Shown here in pieces: positions 54,430 through 61,265 of a DNA stretch of 64,000 nucleotides (position 1 is its first letter; each line of letters opens with the position of its first letter). The notes beneath the pieces were generated by a model that was given only the letters and a program-made list of their open reading frames with translations, had not been told where the DNA came from and did not search any database. This stretch comes from Vogesella oryzae (GTDB lineage Bacteria > Pseudomonadota > Gammaproteobacteria > Burkholderiales > Chromobacteriaceae). The stretch spans positions 1 to 64,000 of the forward strand of contig NZ_CADEPL010000056.1 of the NCBI RefSeq assembly GCF_902829295.1, written 5' to 3'. The translations under genes were made by a program, and so were the position numbers.

Positions 54430-55089
54430 ATGACTGATCTCACCAACGTTGGCCGCACGCTGTTCGGCTACTTCCGTTCCTCTGCCGCCTATCGGGTGCG
54501 TATTGCCCTCAATCACAAGGGGCTGGCTTACCGGCAGCAGCCGGTCAGCCTGGTCAGGGGCGAGCAACGCAGCGAAGACTATTTGGCGCTGAATCCGCAA
54601 GGGCTGGTGCCGGCATTGCTGGATAACGGCGTGCTGCTTACCCAGTCGCTGGCGATCTGCGAGTACCTCGACGAAGCCTATCCGCACACGGCAGCATTAT
54701 TGCCAACCGCCGCGGCGATGCGGGCGCGGGTACGTGCCGCGGCGCAAAGCATTGCCTGCGACATCCATCCGCTGAATAACCTGCGGGTACTCAACTATCT
54801 GAAGAACGAGCTGCAGCAGCCGGAAGAGGCGCGCAATGCCTGGTACCGGCACTGGCTGCAGGAAGGCTTTGCCGCGCTGGAGCTGCAGTTGGCTGATAGC
54901 GCCGGCCAGTACTGTTTTGGCGATGACATTACGCTGGCTGATGTATGCCTGCTGCCGCAGGTCTTCAACGCACGGCGTTTCAATGTGGAGATGGCGCCAT
55001 ATCCGCTGCTGGCCGCGATTGCCGACCGCCTGGAGCTGCTACCCGCTTTTGCCGCGGCGCACCCGGCGCAACAGCCGGACGCGGTATAA
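54430..55089 (+). CDS. maiA: Maleylacetoacetate isomerase (zeta-class GST family)
   Basis: The 219-residue protein has the thioredoxin-like N-terminal domain with the zeta-class motif FRSSAAYRVRIALNHKGL (SSxxxRVRIAL; catalytic Ser-Ser), NPQGLVPALLDNGVLLTQSL for glutathione binding, and the helical C-terminal domain with SIACDIHPLNNLRVLNYL. It isomerises maleylacetoacetate to fumarylacetoacetate, two steps after Hpd. ATG 54430 is used as the conserved fold starts soon after. The window-wide word overlaps its start region at 54448 (reverse). Confidence 0.93.
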   Translation: MTDLTNVGRTLFGYFRSSAAYRVRIALNHKGLAYRQQPVSLVRGEQRSEDYLALNPQGLVPALLDNGVLLTQSLAICEYLDEAYPHTAALLPTAAAMRARVRAAAQSIACDIHPLNNLRVLNYLKNELQQPEEARNAWYRHWLQEGFAALELQLADSAGQYCFGDDITLADVCLLPQVFNARRFNVEMAPYPLLAAIADRLELLPAFAAAHPAQQPDAV

Positions 55090-55143
55090 AAAGCAGCAGA
55101 TTTGAAAAAGAAGCCGTTTTCGGCAGTATTTACCGGAAAAGCC

Positions 55144-55172
55144 TTGACGCTTAAATCGCGATCTGCTTTAAT
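55144..55172 (+). promoter_or_regulatory. Promoter of the tRNA-Phe genes
   Basis: TTGACG (55144-55149) and TTTAAT (55167-55172) are 17 bases apart, 38 bases before the first tRNA, with a GCGTGCC discriminator region typical of stable RNA promoters. Confidence 0.75.
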
Positions 55173-55210
55173 GCGTGCCTCTGATGCAGCACGCAAGTGC
55201 ACGGCGAAGA

Positions 55211-55286
55211 GGCCAATTAGCTCAGTTGGTAGAGCAACGGATTGAAAATCCGTGTGTCCTTGGTTCGATTCCGAGATTGGCCACCA
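55211..55286 (+). tRNA. tRNA-Phe (anticodon GAA), first copy
   Basis: A 76-base cloverleaf with acceptor arms GGCCAAT/ATTGGCC, anticodon stem ACGGA/TCCGT around loop TTGAAAA (anticodon GAA), T-arm GGTTCGATTCC and encoded CCA. Confidence 0.98.
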
Positions 55287-55307
55287 CTTTTCCCGCTTCA
55301 GATGTCT

Positions 55308-55383
55308 GGCCAATTAGCTCAGTTGGTAGAGCAACGGATTGAAAATCCGTGTGTCCTTGGTTCGATTCCGAGATTGGCCACCA
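55308..55383 (+). tRNA. tRNA-Phe (anticodon GAA), second copy
   Basis: Identical in all 76 bases to the first copy, 21 bases downstream; both share one promoter and terminator. Confidence 0.98.
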
Positions 55384-55389
55384 GAATAT

Positions 55390-55423
55390 AAAAAAGCCGC
55401 AATCGTTTGATTGCGGCTTTTTT
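55390..55423 (+). terminator. Terminator of the tRNA-Phe operon
   Basis: AAAAAAGCCGCAATC and GATTGCGGCTTTTTT form a perfect 15 bp stem with a GTTT loop, 6 bases after the second tRNA. Confidence 0.96.
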
Positions 55424-55564
55424 GCGTCCTCGCTCGACGCGCGATGTCCGGGTTTGTCGTTCCTGCTTCTATACTGCATAACCTGACGTTGGTCAGGTGG
55501 TGAGAAACGTGAAGATGCTAGGCTGCAAGCTGTTCTGGAGCCTGGCTTAACGTGGGAATTGATA

Positions 55565-56602
55565 ATGGAAATGACAGTACTGATTGTTGACGACAATCAG
55601 GCCAACCTGATGGTGCTGGAGCACATGGTGGGCCGCATCTCCGGCTGCGAGGTCGTGACGATGACCGATCCGGAAGCGGCGCTGCAGTGGTGTCGTTTCC
55701 ACGAGCCCGATCTGGTGCTGACCGACTACATGATGCCGGGCATGGATGGCATCGCGCTGGTGAGCGAGATGCGTGCGCTGCCGCATGTCGCCGATGTGCC
55801 CATCATCATGGTGACGACCAGTGACATGAAGACGGTGCGGCAGAATGCGCTGGAGTCTGGTACGACCGACTTCCTGGCCAAACCGCTGGACCCGGCGGAA
55901 ACCCGGGCGCGCATCCAGAACCTGCTCAAACTGCGTCAGGCGCAGCGCCGGCTGAAGGAGGCGGCTGCACAGGATTTGATCATGCGACTGTCGCATATGG
56001 CGGAGTCGCGAGATCCGGAAACCGGACGCCATATCGAGCGCATGGCCAAGTACTCGTACCTCATTGCCCGGCAGATGGGGCTGGACGAACATGTCTGCGA
56101 GTTGCTGCAGCTGGCCGCGCCGATGCACGACATCGGCAAGGTGGCCATTCCGGACCATATTCTGCTCAAGCCGGGGCGACTGGAGCCGGCCGAGCTGGTT
56201 GTCATGCAGACACACGCCAGCCGCGGAGCCGAGTTCCTGCGCGGCAGTAGCTCGCCACTGCTGGAGATGGCTTACGACATAGCCATGACACATCACGAAA
56301 AATTCGACGGCAGCGGCTATCCGAACGCGCTGGCCGGTGATGCCATTCCGCTGGTTGGTCGCATCGTGGCGGTGGCCGATGTGTTTGATGCGCTGACCTC
56401 GGCGCGGCCGTACAAGCCGGCGTGGCCGCTGGAGCGCGCGCTGGGGCTATTGCAGGAGCAGCGCGGCAAGCATTTTGACCCGCAGGTGGTCGATGCTTTC
56501 TTTGCCGCCCAGGCGCAGATCATGCAGGTTTACCAGCAGCTGCACGATGGGGCGGATATGTCATCCCCTGCGGCTGGCGATCAGGCTAGGCCAGCTTCTT
56601 GA
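55565..56602 (+). CDS. Response regulator with HD-GYP cyclic di-GMP phosphodiesterase domain
   Basis: The 345-residue protein starts with a CheY-like receiver (VLIVDDNQAN, phospho-acceptor Asp54 in LVLTDYMMPGMDG, and Lys in DFLAKPLDP) and continues with an HD-GYP domain (about 135-325): HDIGKVAIPDHILLKPG, with His188-Asp189, and HHEKFDGSGYP. This is the RpfG architecture, hydrolysing cyclic di-GMP. No partner kinase gene is adjacent. ATG 55565 is chosen over an upstream TTG. The last 17 bases overlap the end of the convergent MarC gene. It balances the diguanylate cyclase 3.4 kb away. Confidence 0.93.
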   Translation: MEMTVLIVDDNQANLMVLEHMVGRISGCEVVTMTDPEAALQWCRFHEPDLVLTDYMMPGMDGIALVSEMRALPHVADVPIIMVTTSDMKTVRQNALESGTTDFLAKPLDPAETRARIQNLLKLRQAQRRLKEAAAQDLIMRLSHMAESRDPETGRHIERMAKYSYLIARQMGLDEHVCELLQLAAPMHDIGKVAIPDHILLKPGRLEPAELVVMQTHASRGAEFLRGSSSPLLEMAYDIAMTHHEKFDGSGYPNALAGDAIPLVGRIVAVADVFDALTSARPYKPAWPLERALGLLQEQRGKHFDPQVVDAFFAAQAQIMQVYQQLHDGADMSSPAAGDQARPAS

Positions 56603-57185
56603 TATAGGCGGCTACGCCACCTAGCAGCATCTCGATGGAGATGGCGGTCAGGATCAGGCCCATCAGCCGCTCCATCGCTGTCATCGCCTGCTCGCCCAGC
56701 AGGCGGTGGATCTTGCCGGAAAACAGGAATACCAGCAGCGTGACCAGCATGGTGAGGGTCAGCGCGCCGATCCACTCCGGCATGCGCTCCGGTTCGCGGG
56801 TGGACATCAGCAATACGGTAGCCATGGCCGATGGCCCGGCAATCAGCGGCACCGCAATCGGGACGATGAACGGTTCGCCGGTGATCTGGTTGCCCGCCAG
56901 GCTGCCTTCGCCCGGAAAGATCATCTTCAGCGCGATCAGGAACAGTATTACCCCGCCGGCCACGCGCAGGCTTTCATCGGTCAGGTGCATCAGCTCCAGA
57001 AAGCCTTTGCCGAAGAACATGAAAACCAGCAGTACCAGATAGGCGATCAGGCATTCGCGGTATACCACCTTTCGCCGGCGCTCCGGCTTCACCTTTTTCA
57101 GTGCCGAGATGAACAGCGGGATATTGCCCAGCGGGTCGGTGATCAGGATCAGCAGCACGGTGGCAGACAGAAAGGATGTATTCAT
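56586..57185 (-). CDS. MarC-family membrane protein (YhgN-like)
   Basis: The 199-residue protein has about six membrane segments and the MarC family marks LILITDPLGNIPLFISAL, VAGGVILFLIALKMIFPGEG and FIVPIAVPLIAGPSAMATVL. Family members are inner-membrane proteins of uncertain function, once wrongly linked to multidrug resistance. It converges with and overlaps the HD-GYP gene by 17 bases. Confidence 0.9.
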   Translation of the reverse strand: MNTSFLSATVLLILITDPLGNIPLFISALKKVKPERRRKVVYRECLIAYLVLLVFMFFGKGFLELMHLTDESLRVAGGVILFLIALKMIFPGEGSLAGNQITGEPFIVPIAVPLIAGPSAMATVLLMSTREPERMPEWIGALTLTMLVTLLVFLFSGKIHRLLGEQAMTAMERLMGLILTAISIEMLLGGVAAYIKKLA

Positions 57186-57213
57186 CAGGCGTTCCGTTCA
57201 GGGGCGGAATGAG

Positions 57214-57240
57214 AAAAAGGGCGCTGTGACACGCCCTTTT
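57214..57240 (-). terminator. Terminator after the rRNA methylase gene
   Basis: AAAAGGGCG and CGCCCTTTT form a 9 bp stem with an 8-base loop; on the minus strand the T run TTTTTCTC follows. It lies between rlmL and the MarC gene. Confidence 0.88.
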
Positions 57241-57262
57241 GCAACATAGCCTACAACCCGCC

Positions 57263-60046
57263 TTATTGGCTATCGTCGGCGGTCTTTTCCTTGCGGTTGG
57301 AGCCGGCAACCAGTTCGAAGCCATAGACGTGGCAGGCCAGCGGGCCGTTGAACAGCTGCGGGCGGCTGCTGGTGGACAGGCGCATCAGCGACGGCAGGCG
57401 GCTATCGGCGGTCATGAAGTGTGCGTGCCAGCCGGCAAAGTTGCGCTTCAGCCAGGTAGCCAGCTGCGGGTACAGCTCGGCCAGGCTCTCCTGTTCGTCC
57501 AGGCGCACACCGTACGGCGGGTTGCACACCATCAGGCCGTTGGCGGCGGGTGCGGCCAACGTGGTGGCATCGGCGCAGCTCAGGGTAACCAGCTGCTCGA
57601 TGTCGGCGCGCGCCAGATTGCGGCGGGTGATCTCTACCAGCTGCGGGTCGCGGTCGTTGCCGAACAGCGGCAGGGCGGCCAACTTGCGCTGTGCCAGCTC
57701 GGCATCGTTGCGGATGCTGTGCCACAGCAGGTCGTTATGGCCTTTCAGCTGTTCGAAGCCGAAGCGGCGGGCGCGGCCCGGGGCGCGGTTCATGGCGATG
57801 TCTGCAGCTTCTACCAGGAAGGTGCCGCTGCCGCACATCGGGTCCAGCAATGGCTGGCTGCCGGTGTAGCCGGCCAGCAGCAGAATGCCGGCGGCCAGAT
57901 TCTCGCGCAGCGGTGCCTCGCCGGTTTCTTCGCGCCAGCCGCGCTTGAACAGCGCTTCGCCGCTGGTGTCGAGGTAGATCTGCACGTCAAAGCCGGAGAT
58001 GAACACGCGGATGCGCATGTCCGGATGGCGGGTGTCGACGCTGGGGCGCTCGCCGCAGGCTTCGCGGAACCGGTCGCAGATGGCGTCTTTTACCAGCAGC
58101 GAGACGTAGTCCATGCTGCGCAGGCGCGAGTGACCATCGGTATTGACCTTGATGGTGCAGCCGACCTCGAACAGTGCCGGCCAGTCGATGCCGTGGGCCA
58201 GGGTGTAAATGTCGCGCTCTTCCTGGAAGCTGCCTTGCGCCAGTTGCATCAGCACGCGGCTGGCCACGCGCGAATGCAGGTTGACCCGCATCATCACTTC
58301 ACGGTTGCCGATGAAGGCGATGCCGCCATCGGTCAGCTGCAGCTCGCTGCCGCCTTGCAGGCTGATCTCGTCGGCCAGGATTTTTTCCAGGCCGCGCGGG
58401 CAGCTGGCAAATAGCGCCAGCTCGTTTTCCTGCAGGGCGCGGAACTGGGTTTTGACAAACGGCGTGCGGCCAACCTTGCCGCCGGTGTCATTGCCGGTGC
58501 TCTGGCCTTTGCCGAACAGCGTGCGCGGCTGCTCGCCTTCGCGCTTGAAGCCGTCGTCGCGGCGCTCGCCGCCGAAGCGCGGTTTGTCCTCGCCACCGAA
58601 GCGCGGCTTGTCGGCGCCATGGCGTGGGCGATCGAAATCGCGGTCGCCGCGTGGCTGGAAGCCGCCTTCACGACGTTCGCCGCCAAAGCGCGGTTTGTCG
58701 TCGCCACCGAAGCGTGGCTTGTCGCTGCCATGACGCGAACGATCGAAGTCGCGTTCGCCGCGCGGCTGGAACTCGCCTTCGCGCTTGAAGCCGCCTTCAC
58801 GACGCTCGCCGCCAAAGCGCGGTTTGTCCTCGCCACCGTAGCGCGGCTTGTCGCTGCCGTAACGCGGGCGGTCAAAGTCGCGTTCGGCGCGCGGCTGGGC
58901 GGCGCTGTTCTGGCTGCTGCTGTTGTCCGCTGCATCGTCGCTTACGCGTTTCAGAAAGCTGGTGCCGCTGCGTGGCGCGGCGGCAGGCGGGTTGGCCGCA
59001 GGGGCCTCTTCGCGAACCGGCGGGGCAACGTAATCCGGGTGGGCCTTGCCGCCACGGCCGGCGACGCGATCGCGGGGATAGCGACGCTCCGGCTGGGCTT
59101 CTTCACTGGCCGGGGCCGCTGGCGTAATCGTCTTGCCGCCAAACAGCGTGCGCGGTTTGTCGATGGCGTGATCGCCACGCGGCTGGAATTCGTGGCGCTG
59201 TTGTGAGCTGCTGTCGCGCTTCAGGCCATCGTTATGGCGGAAACCGCCTTCGCGGTGTTCGTTGCTGTAGCGCGGCTTGTCGACGTTGCCTTCGCTGCGC
59301 GGTTTGAACTCTCCTTCGCGCTTGAAGCTGCCTTCACGGTGCTCGTTGTTGTAGCGCGGCTTGTCGAAATTGCGCTCGCCGCGCGGCTGGAACTCGCCTT
59401 CGCGCTTGAAACCGCCTTCGCGACGCTCGCCGCCGCCGAAGCGTGGTTTGTCGTCGCCGCCAAAGCGTGGCTTGTCGAAATTACGCTCGCCGCGCGGCTG
59501 GAACTCGCCTTCGCGCTTGAAACCGCCTTCGCGACGTTCGTTGCCGGCAAAGCGTGGTTTGTCGTCGCCGCCGAAACGCGGCTTGTCGAAATTGCGTTCG
59601 CCTTCGCGCTTGAAGCCACCTTCACGACGCTCGCCGCCGCCGAAACGTGGTTTGTCGTCGCCAGCGAAACGCGGCTTGTCGAAATTGCGTTCGCCTTCGC
59701 GCTTGAAGCCGCCTTCACGACGCTCGTTGCCGCCAAAGCGTGGTTTGTCCTCGCCGCCGAAACGCGGCTTGTCGAAATTGCGTTCGCCTTCGCGCTTGAA
59801 GCCGCCTTCGCGACGTTCGTTGCCAGCAAAGCGTGGTTTGTCGTCGCCGCCGAAACGCGGCTTGTCGAAATTGCGTTCGCCTTCGCGCTTGAAGCCACCT
59901 TCGCGACGCTCGCCGCCAAAGCGCGGTTTGGCCGGAGCCTGCCCTGCCGCTGGCGTCTGGTGCCCGCTGGGGGGCGCGTTACGCTCGGTGGGCGTGGTGG
60001 GCTGTCGGCGCACGGAAGCGCGCTGGCGGGAACGGAAGGTGGACAT
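57263..60046 (-). CDS. rlmL: 23S rRNA guanine-N2 methyltransferase-type protein (RlmL-like) with a long Arg/Gly-rich repeat N-terminus
   Basis: The 927-residue protein has two parts. The last about 380 residues are an RNA methylase: a THUMP region (LFASCPRGLEKILADEISLQ, about 553 on), then KVNTDGHSRLRSMDYVSLLV, LLDPMCGSGTFLVEAADIAM (SAM site) and the catalytic MVCNPPYGVRL. This matches the RlmL/YcbY N-terminal half that methylates G2445 of 23S rRNA; the RlmK half is absent. The first about 540 residues are low complexity: repeated units like RREGGFKREGERNFDKPRFG in two blocks (about residues 40-270 and 385-510), highly charged and probably disordered. ATG 60046 (MSTFRSRQR) has an AAAGGA ribosome site; a TTG eight codons upstream is less likely. 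The gene symbol is by similarity of the catalytic part. Confidence 0.85.
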   Translation of the reverse strand: MSTFRSRQRASVRRQPTTPTERNAPPSGHQTPAAGQAPAKPRFGGERREGGFKREGERNFDKPRFGGDDKPRFAGNERREGGFKREGERNFDKPRFGGEDKPRFGGNERREGGFKREGERNFDKPRFAGDDKPRFGGGERREGGFKREGERNFDKPRFGGDDKPRFAGNERREGGFKREGEFQPRGERNFDKPRFGGDDKPRFGGGERREGGFKREGEFQPRGERNFDKPRYNNEHREGSFKREGEFKPRSEGNVDKPRYSNEHREGGFRHNDGLKRDSSSQQRHEFQPRGDHAIDKPRTLFGGKTITPAAPASEEAQPERRYPRDRVAGRGGKAHPDYVAPPVREEAPAANPPAAAPRSGTSFLKRVSDDAADNSSSQNSAAQPRAERDFDRPRYGSDKPRYGGEDKPRFGGERREGGFKREGEFQPRGERDFDRSRHGSDKPRFGGDDKPRFGGERREGGFQPRGDRDFDRPRHGADKPRFGGEDKPRFGGERRDDGFKREGEQPRTLFGKGQSTGNDTGGKVGRTPFVKTQFRALQENELALFASCPRGLEKILADEISLQGGSELQLTDGGIAFIGNREVMMRVNLHSRVASRVLMQLAQGSFQEERDIYTLAHGIDWPALFEVGCTIKVNTDGHSRLRSMDYVSLLVKDAICDRFREACGERPSVDTRHPDMRIRVFISGFDVQIYLDTSGEALFKRGWREETGEAPLRENLAAGILLLAGYTGSQPLLDPMCGSGTFLVEAADIAMNRAPGRARRFGFEQLKGHNDLLWHSIRNDAELAQRKLAALPLFGNDRDPQLVEITRRNLARADIEQLVTLSCADATTLAAPAANGLMVCNPPYGVRLDEQESLAELYPQLATWLKRNFAGWHAHFMTADSRLPSLMRLSTSSRPQLFNGPLACHVYGFELVAGSNRKEKTADDSQ
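58530..58890 (-). repeat. Second repeat block inside rlmL
   Basis: About four imperfect in-frame units of the type DKPRFGG-DDKPRFGG-ERREGGF-(KREGE)FQPRGERDFDRPRHGS. The units are recognisable as tandem DNA repeats too (GCCGCCGAAGCGCGGTTTGTC and variants). Confidence 0.9.
59230..59930 (-). repeat. First repeat block inside rlmL
   Basis: About seven imperfect in-frame units of 29-36 codons (ERREGGFKREGE, NFDKPRFGG, DDKPRFAGN), decaying at the C-terminal side into NEHREGSFKREGEFKPRSEG. High DNA identity between units suggests recent expansion. Confidence 0.92.
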
Positions 60047-60130
60047 AAAGCGGTAATCCTTTGAAAACAATCCATCATTCTAGCCTATTCGACCGTCCCC
60101 CGCTTGGTTGCCGCCAGCCTTTGGTTTACC

Positions 60131-61228
60131 ATGGCCGGTTCGATTTTCAACCGGCGATGGTGTTTGGCAGTGGAACAGCAATTCGCCCCGCGGCTGATAG
60201 CCTGGCAAAAAGACCATGGGCGACACGGTCTGCCTTGGCAAGTGAGTGACCCGTACCGGGTGTGGCTGTCGGAAATCATGCTGCAGCAGACCCAGGTCAG
60301 CACCGTGCTGGGCTACTACCCGCGCTTCCTGCAGCGCTTTCCGGATCTGGCAACGTTGGCCGCAGCGCCGGTCGATGACGTGCTAGCGTACTGGAGCGGC
60401 CTCGGCTACTACACGCGTGCCCGCAACCTGCACAAGGCCGCGCAAAAGGTGGTCAGCGAGTTTGGCGCCGTTTTTCCTGCCGAACGGGAGGCGATCGAGA
60501 CCTTGCCAGGCATCGGCCGCTCCACCGCGGCCGCCATTGCCGCCTTCTGCTTTGGCCGGCGCGAGACCATTCTTGATGGCAACGTGAAACGGGTGCTGGC
60601 CCGCTGTTTTGGCGTGGAAGGCTATCCCGGTGACAAGCCGGTCGAGACACAGCTGTGGCAACTGGCCGAGCGGCTGTTGCCGGCCGATAATCTCGACATG
60701 GTGCCGTATACCCAGGGGTTGATGGACCTAGGGGCGACGGTTTGTACCCGCAGCAAGCCGGTTTGCACGCTGTGTCCGATGGTGGATGGCTGTATTGCCG
60801 CCCGCGACGGACGCACCGCCGAATTGCCGGTAAAAAAACCTAAGAAAGCGGTGCCGGAACGCGAAACGGTGATGCTGCTGGCGCTACGCGATGGCGAGGT
60901 ATTGCTGGAGCGTCGCCCGCCAAGCGGTATCTGGGGCGGCCTGCTGTCGCTACCGCAGTTCGATTCCACGCTGGCGATCGTCGACTGGCTGGCGGCCAAC
61001 GGTGAGGGCGATCTGGCGCCGGCCTGGCCACCGCTGGTGCATGTATTTACCCATTTTAAATTAACGATTACGCCCCAATGTGTGGAGCTGGTGCGCTTGT
61101 CGGGCGACGTCTGTGCCGACAACGGCTGGCAATGGTGGCCGCTGGCCACGGCGCTGGATGCCGGGGTGCCGGCACCGGTACGCCGTTTGCTACAACAGGC
61201 GCTGGATGGTGCCGTTCCGGCGGAATGA
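60131..61228 (+). CDS. mutY: A/G-specific adenine DNA glycosylase
   Basis: The 365-residue repair enzyme removes A mispaired with 8-oxo-G. Features: LPWQVSDPYRVWLSEIMLQQ with the catalytic Glu, LGYYTRARNLH, helix-hairpin-helix ETLPGIGRSTAAAIAAFCFG followed by the catalytic Asp in ILDGNVKRVLAR, the 4Fe-4S site CTRSKPVCTLCPMVDGC, and a C-terminal NUDIX-like domain (MLLALRDGEVLLERRPPSGI) that reads 8-oxo-G. The start is uncertain: ATG 60131 is used; GTG 60170 (VEQQFAPRLIAW) would fit family length slightly better. It is divergent from rlmL. Word copies at 60355 (reverse) and 60992. Confidence 0.95.
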   Translation: MAGSIFNRRWCLAVEQQFAPRLIAWQKDHGRHGLPWQVSDPYRVWLSEIMLQQTQVSTVLGYYPRFLQRFPDLATLAAAPVDDVLAYWSGLGYYTRARNLHKAAQKVVSEFGAVFPAEREAIETLPGIGRSTAAAIAAFCFGRRETILDGNVKRVLARCFGVEGYPGDKPVETQLWQLAERLLPADNLDMVPYTQGLMDLGATVCTRSKPVCTLCPMVDGCIAARDGRTAELPVKKPKKAVPERETVMLLALRDGEVLLERRPPSGIWGGLLSLPQFDSTLAIVDWLAANGEGDLAPAWPPLVHVFTHFKLTITPQCVELVRLSGDVCADNGWQWWPLATALDAGVPAPVRRLLQQALDGAVPAE

Positions 61229-61240
61229 GTTTGCAGCGGC

Positions 61241-61249
61241 GTTGGCCGC
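61241..61249 (-). repeat. Single intergenic copy of GCGGCCAAC (reverse)
   Basis: GTTGGCCGCAAGG lies in the 37-base gap between mutY and relA. Confidence 0.85.
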
Positions 61250-61265
61250 AAGGTTGGATTGATAC

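Noticed and set aside
55211-55383. Tandem tRNA-Phe genes as a mobile-element attachment site
   Set aside because: No integrase gene or partial tRNA repeat is seen nearby; an ordinary duplicated tRNA operon with promoter and terminator explains the arrangement.
58490-59940. Regularly spaced repeats resembling a CRISPR array
   Set aside because: The repeats are in-frame protein units without unique spacers, have variable length and lie within the rlmL coding region.
59234-60064. Open plus-strand frame through the rlmL repeats
   Set aside because: Its repetitive Ala/Phe/Val sequence is only the complement of the repeat codons; the rlmL frame joins a conserved catalytic domain.
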